DNA of 64,000 nucleotides from the NCBI RefSeq assembly GCF_029869545.1, contig NZ_JARWQD010000136.1, positions 1 through 64,000 on the forward strand, written 5' to 3'. The notes under the pieces were generated by a model. That model was not told the DNA's origin, made no database searches, and saw only the letters and a list, made by a program, of their open reading frames with translations. Source of the DNA: Nocardia wallacei (GTDB taxonomy: Bacteria > Actinomycetota > Actinomycetes > Mycobacteriales > Mycobacteriaceae). The position numbers and the translations under genes are program-made. Of the stretch, positions 18,594-27,407 are shown piece by piece (within the stretch, counting starts at the first letter, position 1; each line of letters opens with the position of its first letter).

Positions 18594-19217
18594 ATGACCG
18601 ACAAACAACCCGCCCGCCGCACTACCCGCCGGAAGGGTCCGGCGCCCGCAGCGATCCCCTCCACTCTGTGGGCGGCAGGGCCCGTGCCGATCGGCCCGGA
18701 CGAGTCCTGGCCGCCCCGCATCCTCGCCCGCGCAGTGCTCGAATACAGCAGCCCCGGCGATCGGGTCTTGCTGATCCCCCACCAGCTCGCTGCCGATGTC
18801 CTGGTCGGCGAACTCGACCGGGTCCCCGTCCCCGCGACCGACGAACCCCGGGTCTCCGACAGCGACCTGATCATCGCCACCACCCTGGCGGCGCATGCCC
18901 AGGACGTTCGCCCCTGGATGCCGGCCGAGGTGGCGTCATCCCGATTGCGAGCCGGGGGCCTGCTCGTCGTCTTCACCCGCTGCCGCCACGACAGCACCGG
19001 CGAGCTCCACGACCTGTCCGGCGACATGGTCACCGAAGCTCAGCACAACGACCTGCTCTACCTGCAGCACCTCATCGCTGCCCCCGTCCACGACAGCGCC
19101 ATCGTCGCCACCCCCACCGATCCCGGTGACTCGGACAGTCCGAGCGAGCCCAGCGACATCGTGCACACCGACGTCCTGGTCTTCCTGCAACCGCACGACC
19201 TCACCACCGCCGCATGA
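18594..19217 (+). CDS. Conserved ICE protein paired with a DNA methyltransferase
   Basis: The 207-aa protein has ATG 18594 (MTDKQPARRTTRRKG) after CGGAGACGAGG. After a basic leader, the core (ILARAVLEYSSPGDRVLLIPHQ ... DLIIATTLAAHAQDV ... LRAGGLLVVFTRCRHD) follows the alpha/beta rhythm of a class I methyltransferase fold. The SAM-binding glycine motif and an SPPY-type catalytic motif are absent. It is immediately upstream of, and coupled to, the active-looking methyltransferase gene. I infer a degenerate methyltransferase subunit that may help DNA recognition. Confidence 0.6.
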   Translation: MTDKQPARRTTRRKGPAPAAIPSTLWAAGPVPIGPDESWPPRILARAVLEYSSPGDRVLLIPHQLAADVLVGELDRVPVPATDEPRVSDSDLIIATTLAAHAQDVRPWMPAEVASSRLRAGGLLVVFTRCRHDSTGELHDLSGDMVTEAQHNDLLYLQHLIAAPVHDSAIVATPTDPGDSDSPSEPSDIVHTDVLVFLQPHDLTTAA

Positions 19218-19294
19218 ACCCCCGCCCCACACCCCGCCAGCCCGCACCGTGCGAACGCCGCGCACCCGCTCCCACCTCGAAAGGTGAGCATTCC

Positions 19295-20278
19295 ATGCCC
19301 ACTCCCGACGCCACCCCCGACACCCCGGTCCCCGACACCCCGGCTGCGGTCTCGGTGTGGGCGACCTCGCAGACCGCACCGGCCGCCCAGCGCGGTACCC
19401 GCTACACCCGGGCCTCGTCGGCGCATCCGGCGAAAATGCTGCCCGCCATCGCCGCCGAAGCCATCGCCCGCTACAGCACACCCGGCGACCTGGTGATGGA
19501 CCCCATGTGCGGCATCGGCACCACCCTCGTCGAAGCCGTGCACACCGGCCGCCGCGCGCTCGGCGTCGAATACGAGCAGCGATGGGCCGACATCGCACGC
19601 GAGAACCTGGCCCTGGCCCGCGCCGCCGGACACGACACCGACGCCGAGGTCTACGCCGGCGACGCCCGCAAACTCGCCAGATTCCTCCCGGCCGAGCTGC
19701 ACGGCACCGTCGACCTACTGATCACCTCACCCCCCTACGGCGACTCGATCCATGGGCGTGTGCAGGTCCGGGCCGGGGAAGGAGTCCGCAAATACAACCA
19801 CCGCTACGGCAACACCCTCGACCGCGGCAACCTCGCCAACCTCGGCGTGCCCCGCCTGCTGTCCGGATTCACCCGCATCCTCACCGCCGCCGCCGACTAC
19901 GTGAAACCCGGCGGACACGTCGTCATCACCGCCCGCCCCTGGCGTCAGCACGCCGAACTGATCGACCTGCCATCGATGCTGTCCGAATGCGCCGCCACCG
20001 CCGGGCTCGTCCCTGTCGACCGCGCCGCCGCACTGCTCGGACGCCTCGCCGACGGCGGCATCGTCGCGCACTCCAGCTTCTTCCAACGCGACTTCGTCCT
20101 CAAAAACCGCGACGCGGGCCTACCCCTGGCACTCATCGCGCACGAGGACGTCCTAGTGTACCGCCGAAATCAACTGCCCCCCAACGAATCCCAAGTACAA
20201 CGCCGCCGCGCCGGTACCGATCCGGCGGCCGTACTGCCGCGACGCCGCCCCGTCGACGGGGACCGGAGGGCAGCATGA
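19295..20278 (+). CDS. DNA (adenine-N6 or cytosine-N4) methyltransferase
   Basis: I chose ATG 19295 behind GAAAGGTGAGC, giving 327 aa. ATG 19214 overlaps the previous stop (ATGA) and is also possible, but it would add a low-complexity 27-residue leader. The SAM-binding motif DPMCGIGTTLVEA lies at about 69 and the catalytic motif TSPPYGDS at about 144, followed by KPGGHVVITARP. This motif order and the SPPY core are typical of N4/N6 amino-methyltransferases. No restriction endonuclease is adjacent, so it is probably an orphan enzyme protecting the element from host restriction or marking its DNA. Confidence 0.85.
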   Translation: MPTPDATPDTPVPDTPAAVSVWATSQTAPAAQRGTRYTRASSAHPAKMLPAIAAEAIARYSTPGDLVMDPMCGIGTTLVEAVHTGRRALGVEYEQRWADIARENLALARAAGHDTDAEVYAGDARKLARFLPAELHGTVDLLITSPPYGDSIHGRVQVRAGEGVRKYNHRYGNTLDRGNLANLGVPRLLSGFTRILTAAADYVKPGGHVVITARPWRQHAELIDLPSMLSECAATAGLVPVDRAAALLGRLADGGIVAHSSFFQRDFVLKNRDAGLPLALIAHEDVLVYRRNQLPPNESQVQRRRAGTDPAAVLPRRRPVDGDRRAA

Positions 20279-20493
20279 AGACGGCCGCGACAACGATCCT
20301 CGCGCTGCTGGCCGGCATGCTCGTAGCCCCGCTGGCCTCGGCTGACACTTCCGGCGGCACCGACTGCCCGGTAGGACTGCCCGTACTCGTGGTGTGCAAC
20401 AAGGGCTACTCCACAAAACAGTCCTGCGACGGAGGCAAGTACTGGGCCGCGTGCATCCAGAGCCCCGACGGCCGATGGTGGCACCCGCAATGA
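20275..20493 (+). CDS. Small secreted cysteine-containing protein
   Basis: The 72-aa protein starts at ATG 20275 behind CCGGAGGG, overlapping the methyltransferase stop. A clear signal peptide (MKTAATTILALLAGMLVAPLASA) is followed by about 48 mature residues with four cysteines (DCPVG, VVCNK, QSCDGG, AACIQ), likely two disulfides, and the tail GRWWHPQ. Function unknown. Tight coupling to the methyltransferase suggests it belongs to the same transferable unit. Confidence 0.65.
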   Translation: MKTAATTILALLAGMLVAPLASADTSGGTDCPVGLPVLVVCNKGYSTKQSCDGGKYWAACIQSPDGRWWHPQ

Positions 20494-20820
20494 CGCCGCC
20501 TCCCAGCCATACCTGCTCCCCCGGGTGAGCACGTTGAACGGTTGACCGGGCTAGGCTCTCTGCGGCTGGGCCCGTCACCGTCTTCTTATTGCGACATCTT
20601 CTCCCCAAGCGGGAACTCGCAACGGCTGTTGCGCGCGGGGTACGGGCAGATCGCCCCAACCGGCGAGGACCGACCAGGGGTGTCGGTCGACTTCCAGTAC
20701 GCACAGAGCCGGAAATCAGTGCTGCGGTCAGCAATGTCCCGGCCCAACGAATCTAATGCCAGGCTGCGCTGTTGACCATGGACGCATCAGCTGGCTTGAG
20801 CCGCTACCGAGGGATTTGGC
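20494..20820. other. Intergenic, no supported gene
   Basis: About 330 bases without credible coding signal. It marks the change from the GC-rich methyltransferase operon to the lower-GC island that follows. Confidence 0.35.
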
Positions 20821-21168
20821 TCAATCAAACTGATGCGGACGGAATTCTGGCAATGTCAGCAGAACGGTGACACCGGCGTCGTTGCGAATTCTGACGACGT
20901 TTCGCAACGACACTGGCGGCTCGACAGATTTCCAGGTCGGGCCACCGGTAGTTGCCGGGAGGTGCATCGCAGGCGGTAGAAGAGCAGATGCAGTGGGCCC
21001 TTGACCCTTCCTGCGGAAGGGCACCCTTGCGCCCCTGCCGGCGACTCCCAGCACCGGGCTAATCCCGGCCATGGCGACGACCAGCCCGATGATCTCACCA
21101 AAACGCTTCGTACCGGCCACAATATGATCCGGTTCGACAACGGAGGCCGGTTCCCCGGCCCACGCCAC
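20821..21168 (-). CDS. Hypothetical protein (115 aa), doubtful
   Basis: The frame has fair codon use. It contains a hydrophobic stretch (EIIGLVVAMAGISPVLGVAG) and a regular C-terminus (SLRNVVRIRNDAGVTVLLTLPEF). The start is uncertain; GTG 21168 is the first available. I recognise no family, and it could be the remainder of a longer gene. Confidence 0.3.
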   Translation of the reverse strand: MAWAGEPASVVEPDHIVAGTKRFGEIIGLVVAMAGISPVLGVAGRGARVPFRRKGQGPTASALLPPAMHLPATTGGPTWKSVEPPVSLRNVVRIRNDAGVTVLLTLPEFRPHQFD

Positions 21169-21202
21169 TGGCTGCTCGCGGGTGTCCTCCCGATTGTGCG
21201 GA

Positions 21203-21673
21203 ATGGCAAGTCATGCCCAGGTCGACGGTCTGCCACTGACCGATCTGATCGACACGTTCGAGGTCGCACCGGTATGCAACCCCGCAGGTCAGGCAAACGG
21301 TCTTCTCCGACCGGAGGACTTTAGATCTCGGTTGGACGGCCATTCTCATGGAAGTTCGAGCAGGACAATAGGTTCGAAGACTCCGGCACTCGCGTATGAG
21401 TGTGGTGAAACGGTCTGCTGGCCGCTGCTCGCCGAGATCACTGTCACCGACGAGCACGTGAGCTGGCATAGTTTCGAACAACCTCATCGTGCGACTCGCG
21501 ACTACCGCGCTTCGGTTCATTCCGGTCGGCCGACTTCCCGATGTCTCCGATATGACCGGACCGTCCACAAGGGCACCGGTATAGAGCCCGCCCCGATCAG
21601 TGGCCGATCCGTCAGCGCACTTCCTCCCTTTGACTCACCAAGAAAATCTCGTCAGCATTGGAGTGACATTTAG
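21203..21673 (+). pseudogene. Decayed conserved hypothetical protein (CGE-x-GCWPL family)
   Basis: From ATG 21203 the protein reads GLPLTDLIDTFEVAP ... ALAYECGETVCWPLLAEITV ... HVSWHSFEQPHRATRDY. I recognise this from a widespread actinobacterial family in which a CGE-x-GCWPL core is followed by QPHRP-RDY and an FGPF-like C-terminus. After RDY (about 21510) the frame is lost; the expected FG-F motif appears in another frame (FGSFRSAD). The gene therefore looks frameshifted near its end. Its stop overlaps the end of the convergent gene at 21670. Confidence 0.5.
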
Positions 21674-22815
21674 ACCATCTTCAACTTTCGGGTGAGCGTC
21701 GTATGCCATTTTTTCAGGCGCCCAAGATCACCTTCTTGCAGGAGTCTCATATGCGATAGCCTGTTTCGAATTGCGGGTACCTCGACTGTGAATGACCGCC
21801 ACACATAATCCTCGACCCCCAAACTTCCGTAGACCTTCGGCCTGGAGCGGCGAAGTTCCAGGAGCTCTCCGAGAGTGAGCCATTCCAACGGATCCCGGAT
21901 TTCCTTAATGCTCTTGGCGGCTGGGTAGGCGTCGCCAGAGGCGCGCTCCAGCACTTCGGCAGGGAGATTGCCGTTCAATGCGTGGGTCTGCCACGTCTGA
22001 TTGGGGCAACTCATGATTGCGGCCGTGCGCATCGCACACCTGAGAGAGCGCTCGATGCTCCATATGAGGCCGAACGCCTCAGTGACGCCACTTGGAGGTG
22101 CGTTGTATCGGGCGATACCGTCCGCCAATGCGCGGCGTAGCAGGCTGTGGGAACGCGGAAACGCCCATACGTATTCATCATCGGCCACTCGCACCAACCC
22201 GGCGCCAGCCAAACCTTCAACAGTTCGCGACTGCAGGTTCGCGATTACTTCGTCACGTGAGACCATAGATTCAAAGATAATACGATCCATATCTGAAACG
22301 GCATCCATGCCGAGTTCGCTAAGTATGGTAACTATCAGGTCCCCAGATGGTTCTATCGCGGTTCCGTCATCGGTAGGTAAAACGAAGGCCATTTCACCGT
22401 TATCATCGATAACGGGCATTAGCGGCGGAGTAACTACCTTTGCGTCGATAAGAACCGAACTTCCAGGAACGTCAGGATATCTACTTTTGGGAAGCCGTGA
22501 GAAAAGGATGAATTTATTCCCATTCTCACAGTCTTCGTGAATCTTCTGCCGCAACGAACTCAGATTTTGTGGCCCACCGCCCTGGCAGAATACTTCAAGC
22601 TCGCGAAGTGCCACCGTCGACGATTCTGGGTAGTTGCCAAGCTCGCCATCTAGGTATTCTATCGCTGTCATGTTTGCTGGTACGCATCGTTCGCACGTAC
22701 TGCGGATCCCATCGAATCCAGCGCCTAGCGGCACGAAAACAATACCGTGACGATTGGCGGATCTCAGCAATGAAGCGATCCACTGCGAGATATAAGTCTG
22801 CCCATTTTCGGTCAC
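21670..22815 (-). CDS. HEPN-motif protein, partner of an IF2N-ATPase (candidate defence effector)
   Basis: The 381-aa protein overlaps the upstream ATPase gene by 4 nt (ATGA). The first 200 residues ([36 protein letters not shown]...) look like an alpha/beta nucleotide- or regulator-type domain that I cannot name. The C-terminus is helical and ends in RNRLSH (about 350-355), a good match to the R-x4-H active-site motif of HEPN ribonucleases. Codon use is far more A/T-rich than the flanks, which suggests recent arrival. Pairing a HEPN protein with a P-loop ATPase is common in abortive-infection systems, so an RNA-cutting effector is a reasonable inference, unproven. Confidence 0.6.
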   Translation of the reverse strand: MTENGQTYISQWIASLLRSANRHGIVFVPLGAGFDGIRSTCERCVPANMTAIEYLDGELGNYPESSTVALRELEVFCQGGGPQNLSSLRQKIHEDCENGNKFILFSRLPKSRYPDVPGSSVLIDAKVVTPPLMPVIDDNGEMAFVLPTDDGTAIEPSGDLIVTILSELGMDAVSDMDRIIFESMVSRDEVIANLQSRTVEGLAGAGLVRVADDEYVWAFPRSHSLLRRALADGIARYNAPPSGVTEAFGLIWSIERSLRCAMRTAAIMSCPNQTWQTHALNGNLPAEVLERASGDAYPAAKSIKEIRDPLEWLTLGELLELRRSRPKVYGSLGVEDYVWRSFTVEVPAIRNRLSHMRLLQEGDLGRLKKWHTTLTRKLKMV

Positions 22816-24596
22816 AGCAACTCCAATAAACTGTTGATCTCGTACCTATTATCGACTGGACGGACTAACCCCAAGCTGAGGAGATGACTCAACGCCTGCG
22901 GATACTCCTGAGCAAATTCCGAAAAAGTGTCGTAGTCTTCGGAAAGTGCGTCCAATAGGAGTGCCTCTGTGCTGTAGTATCGCTTTACGTGATCGATCAT
23001 CTCGGCAATATTTCCACTTATTTCTCCTTTCCAGGGCGCAAGCGCGTAGAGAACGTCAGAATTCGTTATCCTCCGCCGGAATATATCTATTGGGAGTCTT
23101 CCGACTACTGTTGAAGCGAGATTTCGGTAAAGAAAAGCATGTCCGCCGGATGCGTCATAAAGAGAGCGCAACGCAGAATTTTCTATTTCAATCCCCATCT
23201 TCGCACCAATGGTCGTGGCGAGATGGTCGGCATCATCTCGGGTCAGCGGTCCGACATAATGGGACTTCGCCCACGAAAAGAGCGGATTTGGACGCCCGTA
23301 CAGGCGGCCATTCTCTAGGATTGCGCTAGTCAGTCCGGACAGTATGAATGTGAAGTTTTTACACTCTTGCACGACGCTCCGTAGCGCGCCCAAGAATTGC
23401 GCAATTTGAGGCATCGGGCCCTCGGCTACATCGATTCGATCCGCTGGCGTGAGAAACTCGATCTCATCGAGGAGGAGAAGCAGCCCGTAGTCTTCATTCT
23501 CCAACCTCTTGAGAGCCGCTGTGAGGACCGTTTTGAACTGCGGGATACTGGCCCGATCGTTCAACCGCCTAATTTCACTGGTGCGCAAGTTTCGGGACTG
23601 GAGTTCGTCAACCAGCTTGACCGAAAGGGCTTCGATTATATGTGGAATGGGGTCGTCGTCCGGTGGAGCTGGAAATGCCTCTAGATCCAGTAGAAGCGGT
23701 ATAGTCCTGGTGGATTCAAGATCTGCGGAGAGTTGATATAGAACGCTTGTCTTACCAGCCTTGCGAAGTCCGAAGATGCCGGCGACGCGTTGGCGCTTGA
23801 CATCGTCTCGTAGGGTCTGAAGGAGCGTCTTCCGTCCGAAGAATTGTCCACCTTTTACCGGTGTAGTCTCATAGAACAAGTCTCGGCTGTATACATAATC
23901 TCGTATTCTTGTGATGAATGACATAGCATCCATCTCTTCGTCCGAACGCAGCGGAATAGCGAGGAACCCCGAGGCGCTCCAGTCCTCCAGTTTTGCGCCA
24001 ATCCGAGGGTCAGGTGCGCACACGAATATCAAGTCAGGAGTCGCTTCGCGATGCATCGTCCGCAAGGTTTCCTTCGCATTTTGGAAGGTTCGTACCTGCA
24101 GGTCTCGATAGGGTGTGTAAACTACCAGCACCTCCCGTGTGAGCCCGAAGGCTGCTTCCACGGCTCCACTGAACCTCACAAGCGCGATGCCGCAGTCCTT
24201 TAGCTGACGGGTGCCCGTCGACGCGTGGACCATTTGGGATCCCAGTCGGCGCAATGCGTCGAGGTGGTCAATTGCCTCGGGGAAGAGCCGTCCAAGTTGC
24301 GCAATCCCATCGAGCACTTCGGGTGCTGTCGGCTCCTTAACTGGGTTCGCGTTCCATCCGTACATCGACGGGACAGGATGTGGGTCAGCGGGCGGCGTAA
24401 CGGCCCGTCGGCCTGCGCCTGGTTCAATGCCAACGCCACGCTGGGTAGCATCCCGGAGCCTTCGTGCAAGCGGTGCCTCAATCGTGCTCGACGCAGACTT
24501 GACGAATTCTCCCTGCTCGCGGAGTCGTCGCAGAAGGGTACTCGCTGGAACCCCTAACTCCTTCGCAAGCTCGTGTACCCGGATCTTTCCCGCCAT
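22812..24596 (-). CDS. P-loop ATPase with an N-terminal IF-2N-like domain (candidate defence sensor)
   Basis: The 594-aa protein starts at ATG 24596 behind AGGAG. Residues 1-48 ([28 protein letters not shown]) match the small helical N-terminal domain of translation initiation factor IF-2. The middle domain (about 90-240, with [18 protein letters not shown] and [14 protein letters not shown]) is unrecognised. A STAND-like or Arch-ATPase-like module follows: FFGRKTLL at about 253, Walker [10 protein letters not shown] at 276-284, Walker [11 protein letters not shown] at 372-381, and a winged-helix-like end. Neighbourhood, low GC and fusion to a translation-factor domain suggest a sensor that gates the HEPN partner. 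Confidence 0.65.
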   Translation of the reverse strand: MAGKIRVHELAKELGVPASTLLRRLREQGEFVKSASSTIEAPLARRLRDATQRGVGIEPGAGRRAVTPPADPHPVPSMYGWNANPVKEPTAPEVLDGIAQLGRLFPEAIDHLDALRRLGSQMVHASTGTRQLKDCGIALVRFSGAVEAAFGLTREVLVVYTPYRDLQVRTFQNAKETLRTMHREATPDLIFVCAPDPRIGAKLEDWSASGFLAIPLRSDEEMDAMSFITRIRDYVYSRDLFYETTPVKGGQFFGRKTLLQTLRDDVKRQRVAGIFGLRKAGKTSVLYQLSADLESTRTIPLLLDLEAFPAPPDDDPIPHIIEALSVKLVDELQSRNLRTSEIRRLNDRASIPQFKTVLTAALKRLENEDYGLLLLLDEIEFLTPADRIDVAEGPMPQIAQFLGALRSVVQECKNFTFILSGLTSAILENGRLYGRPNPLFSWAKSHYVGPLTRDDADHLATTIGAKMGIEIENSALRSLYDASGGHAFLYRNLASTVVGRLPIDIFRRRITNSDVLYALAPWKGEISGNIAEMIDHVKRYYSTEALLLDALSEDYDTFSEFAQEYPQALSHLLSLGLVRPVDNRYEINSLLELL

Positions 24597-24610
24597 CTGA
24601 TGCTCCTGTG

Positions 24611-25226
24611 TCAAGGCGTGACTAGCGGTCCCCACCGTGGCGGCCCAGGACTCCGCACGATTCTCTCAGGAATGCGGAGTCTGGACGTGATGAATCCCCC
24701 CGGTACTTGTTCCTTCGGCAGCCGCAGCCGCCCCGCTTGCACCGCGGTCACCAGCTCGGTGAACGATTCGATACACCACGACAGTTCAGCCGCGTCTCGT
24801 TCGTGGTGTTGCGGGTCGTGCTGCCGGAGTCCGTACAGCACGTACTTCCACACCAGCCATGCCACCCACTGGCCATACGTTGACGGACTCAACGGTGCAT
24901 CGACCTGGTACACGATGTTTCTGGTATGCGCGCCTGCTTCCCGGTCGATCAGCCAGACGGCCAGGTCGAGCTGTTCGTTCAACCTGGCCATATCCCGGGT
25001 GTCCTTGGGCCGCTGCTCGTGGATGTACCGCCAGGTACCGACCAGCTGCACGGTGACTCGGCCGACGAGGGTGCTCGGTTCTTCCCTCCCGGCGCACACT
25101 CGCAGGAACAGCCCGGAACCCGGCAAGGGCTGGTCCGGTGTCGCCTCCGTCGGCGGCAGGGGTGAAGGCGAAGGGCGTATCCGGAGTGAGGCTGTAGACG
25201 ACGTACTCGGGTCGAGCGTCGGGCAT
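24611..25226 (-). pseudogene. Hypothetical protein gene with a frame break
   Basis: Translation should start at ATG 25226 (MPDARPEYVVYSLTPDTPFAF) behind AAAGGACG. Coding signal passes into the next frame near 25115 and continues (LFLRVCAGREEPSTLVGRVTVQLVGTWRYIHE ... TYGQWVAWLVWKYVLYGL ... [13 protein letters not shown]) to 24611, about 204 aa in all. I do not recognise the family. It closes the chain of overlapping genes that begins at 28874. A single-base sequencing error is possible, since both halves are well preserved. Confidence 0.5.
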
Positions 25227-25340
25227 AAGGGCACGTCCTTTCAACAAGCAATCTTGGGAAAGCGTTGGAAAAGAAAAGCTTTGACGGTTCAGTCCGGCGG
25301 TTCGCCGCACGGCAGAGGTGGACAGTCCGCCTGCACCTCG

Positions 25341-25625
25341 TCATCCACCGTGACGACCAGATGATGCTTTCCTGTTCCGTCGTATGTCTCGCCGGTCGGT
25401 CACCTCGAATGTGTGGCAGATGTAGGACCAGAGATTCCGGTGCTCCGGCCAGCGAAGTTGTGCATCCTCGAGGAGGATTGACTCGGCTCCGAAATTGACA
25501 GAGACGCCGCCGAGAACGTAGAGCGACAGAAGATGGATGCTGCCGTGTTCGTCGCCGCGCCACACGACCCGGGTGCCGTCCATCTCGGTGGTGTGGTTGC
25601 GGAACCTGGTGCGTTGCTTGGTCAC
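25341..25625 (-). CDS. Hypothetical protein (94 aa)
   Basis: The start is GTG 25625 in a GTGA overlap with the upstream stop. It reads TRFRNHTTEMDGTRVVWRGD, then GSIHLLSLYVLGGVSVNFGAESILLEDAQ, and ends in a basic tail (DRRDIRRNRKASSGRHGG). There is no motif I can name. The first part suggests a small beta-rich domain. It is part of the overlapping operon 28874-24611. Confidence 0.6.
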   Translation of the reverse strand: MTKQRTRFRNHTTEMDGTRVVWRGDEHGSIHLLSLYVLGGVSVNFGAESILLEDAQLRWPEHRNLWSYICHTFEVTDRRDIRRNRKASSGRHGG

Positions 25626-26047
25626 TGGTTCACCTGCCCGTCGGGCAGGATCCAGCCCGGTGTCTCGTCCACCCAGACGGCGGGATGCGGGATGCGGCCG
25701 TCGCGGATCTCCTGCCAGATCGTTTCGCGGCGCATCCGGTGGTGTTTCTCCATCTCGCGGGTGGACGCGAAACGGATCGTCGGCGCACGCTCGAACGGCT
25801 CGAAGCTGTGGGCGCACCAGTGCTCGATGCACGGCAGCGACCAGCCGACCCGGCGACCGACCTGTATGTCCGGCGCCGGAACCCACAACAATCGGGAATT
25901 CGTGGTCCTCGCCTTGTACACGTGATCTGGATTGACGCCCGCGCGTATCGAGAGCGCCCGGACACCGAAGTAGCGCCGCACGCCGACATCGAGCGGATGC
26001 GGCTCCGCACGAGAATTGGCTCCGTTACTGGTCGCTGTCATCGACAC
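25622..26047 (-). CDS. Hypothetical protein (141 aa), possible DNA-binding
   Basis: GTG 26047 or ATG 26041 serves as start behind GGGGAA; both overlap the end of the upstream gene. The N-terminal half includes VRRYFGVRALSIRAGVNPDHVYKARTTN, which could be a helix-turn-helix. The second half contains MRRETIWQEIRDGRIPHPAVWVDETPGWILP, reminiscent of the short helix-turn-helix of excisionase/AlpA-type proteins, in which a residue after the turn reads the groove. That would suit an ICE regulator, but similarity is weak. Confidence 0.5.
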   Translation of the reverse strand: MSMTATSNGANSRAEPHPLDVGVRRYFGVRALSIRAGVNPDHVYKARTTNSRLLWVPAPDIQVGRRVGWSLPCIEHWCAHSFEPFERAPTIRFASTREMEKHHRMRRETIWQEIRDGRIPHPAVWVDETPGWILPDGQVNQ

Positions 26048-26381
26048 TGATTCCCCTTTCCCGTAGGTGTTTTGCTTTCGCTCGCTTCATGAATTCCGGC
26101 ATGTGTAGGTGTGTCACCGTGCCGTCGTGCCGGTCGCGGAGGTAGTCGGCTTCGAACTGAATTTCCTGCCACAGAATCGCGTCGAGTTCCGGGTACTCGT
26201 GCCGCACCTGTCCGAGCCGCGCGGGTGGATCGAACATGCGGGGCCGCCCACCCCACAGGCTCGCGGAAGCACCGTGCACGTAGATGACGTGGTCGTGCAC
26301 AGTCCATGTCGCACAAGCACTCTCGTCCTCGGACCACGTGCCTTGCCGCAGCCCTTCGAGGGGGTGCGCGGCACAGCCCAT
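26025..26381 (-). CDS. Hypothetical protein (118 aa)
   Basis: ATG 26381 overlaps the upstream stop (TGATG). The protein begins MGCAAHPLEGLRQGTWSEDES, continues TWTVHDHVIYVHGASASLWGGRPRMF, has an acidic helix (YPELDAILWQEIQFEADYLRDRHDG) and ends in a basic segment. Unrecognised. It overlaps the next gene by 23 nt, consistent with translational coupling along this operon. Confidence 0.55.
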   Translation of the reverse strand: MGCAAHPLEGLRQGTWSEDESACATWTVHDHVIYVHGASASLWGGRPRMFDPPARLGQVRHEYPELDAILWQEIQFEADYLRDRHDGTVTHLHMPEFMKRAKAKHLRERGISVDDSDQ

Positions 26382-26638
26382 CAGCCCTCGTCCTGCCCTG
26401 GGCCGTCGAGGAACTGGGACAACGTCTTGCGATGGACCTCCAGGTCGGTGGCCATCTCGTAGTTCGTGTAGGCGGCCCACAGCAGGACCGCGACGGGCGC
26501 CATGACGGCAGGGCCGCGCACCCAGGCGCCTTCGGTGAGCAGACCTCCGCCGATAGCGATCAGGAATCCGCTCACGACATACAGTGCGCGTCGGACGCGG
26601 AATGCTCGGCGCTGGTCGGCGATCACGTCAGAATCCAT
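26381..26638 (-). CDS. Small membrane protein (85 aa, two helices)
   Basis: It starts at ATG 26638 inside the end of the upstream gene. A basic N-terminus (RRAFRVRR) precedes two membrane helices (ALYVVSGFLIAIGGGLLTEG and GPAVMAPVAVLLWAAYTNYEM) and a polar tail. Unknown function; such two-helix proteins are frequent in mobile elements as regulators or toxins. Confidence 0.55.
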   Translation of the reverse strand: MDSDVIADQRRAFRVRRALYVVSGFLIAIGGGLLTEGAWVRGPAVMAPVAVLLWAAYTNYEMATDLEVHRKTLSQFLDGPGQDEG

Positions 26639-26973
26639 GAGTCGAACGGCTCCCTGTGGGTGTCGGGTTTGAGATGTCCCGCGTCGATGAGTGTTTGTCT
26701 CGCGAAACGCTGTCGTGGGCAACGGCATTCGCGATGCAGCTGCATGTCCCGGTGGGCTTGGGCGACGGTCATCGGGCCGTCCGGGGCCGTGCAGTCGACC
26801 AGAACCTGTTGGGGGACAGCGGCGTCCACGCGCCCGTGTGCACCCTGGCGGACGGTGAGTGGATGGATGTCGTCGTGGTGGTCCGCAGGCCACAGACACG
26901 CGAGCGCGACGAGGAGCACGAATGCAGCCATGAGCACAGCGGCGGCGGTGTAGACGGCGGCCCAGGTAGTCAC
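26623..26973 (-). CDS. Small membrane-anchored protein (116 aa)
   Basis: The start is GTG 26973 in a GTGA overlap. One N-terminal membrane helix (AAVYTAAAVLMAAFVLLVALACLW) is followed by a polar domain with two cysteines in CRCPRQRFARQTLIDAGH. Its end overlaps the next gene by 16 nt. No family recognised. Confidence 0.5.
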   Translation of the reverse strand: MTTWAAVYTAAAVLMAAFVLLVALACLWPADHHDDIHPLTVRQGAHGRVDAAVPQQVLVDCTAPDGPMTVAQAHRDMQLHRECRCPRQRFARQTLIDAGHLKPDTHREPFDSWILT

Positions 26974-27407
26974 CGGTCGACCTCCGCCGCTACTCGGGCG
27001 CGTGTCCATGTCTCCGGCGGGTACACGACTTCGACGTCCAGTCCGTCCTCGCACACTCGCGCTGGCGAGTTGTCGAGGGTGTCGAGTCCGTGCACGATCA
27101 GGATCTCGACGTCGAGACCCGCGGCGATTCCGAGCGCGTAACCGACCGGATCGTCACAATCGGTCGGCGGGCGAACGATGTACAACAGCTGGTAGCCCAG
27201 CGTGCCCGCGTGCTTTTCGATGTCGAGTGCATGCCGTGGGGCATTCAATCCCGAGATGTCTCGGCGCACGAGAGCGATCGCTTTCGGACGGCGATCGACG
27301 TTCGCGTCCGGGTCGAGGGTGCTGGTGTGCTGCTGTGTGGCTTCTGTCGGCGGTGGTCCCCCCGTGGTCTCTGAGAGGTCTTCTCGCGCAGAGGTTCTCG
27401 GCGTCAC
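26970..27407 (-). CDS. Degenerate serine-recombinase-like protein 1
   Basis: The 145-aa protein begins at GTG 27407 (GTGA overlap). After a disordered leader, KAIALVRRDISGLNAPRHALDIEKHAGTLGYQLLYIVR has the beta-alpha-beta outline of the resolvase catalytic domain, followed by GYALGIAAGLDVEILIVHGLDTL where active resolvases have their second strand and conserved loop. The catalytic serine of the R-x-S motif is replaced (VRRDIS lacks the usual position), and there is no DNA-binding domain. I infer a non-catalytic relative. Similar proteins lie at 28395-28874, in the N-terminus of 27404-28255, and at 56224-56586. Confidence 0.5.
   Translation of the reverse strand: MTPRTSAREDLSETTGGPPPTEATQQHTSTLDPDANVDRRPKAIALVRRDISGLNAPRHALDIEKHAGTLGYQLLYIVRPPTDCDDPVGYALGIAAGLDVEILIVHGLDTLDNSPARVCEDGLDVEVVYPPETWTRARVAAEVDR

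Noticed and set aside
18407-19129. 240-codon frame that includes the peptide reading of leader motif C
   Set aside because: The frame runs out of phase through the methyltransferase-partner gene and loses protein-like character after the leader; only the short leader frame is of interest.
21095-21568. Minus-strand frame of 157 codons
   Set aside because: The opposite strand carries a recognisable family core (CGE-x-CWPL, QPHR-x-RDY), so this is probably its antisense.
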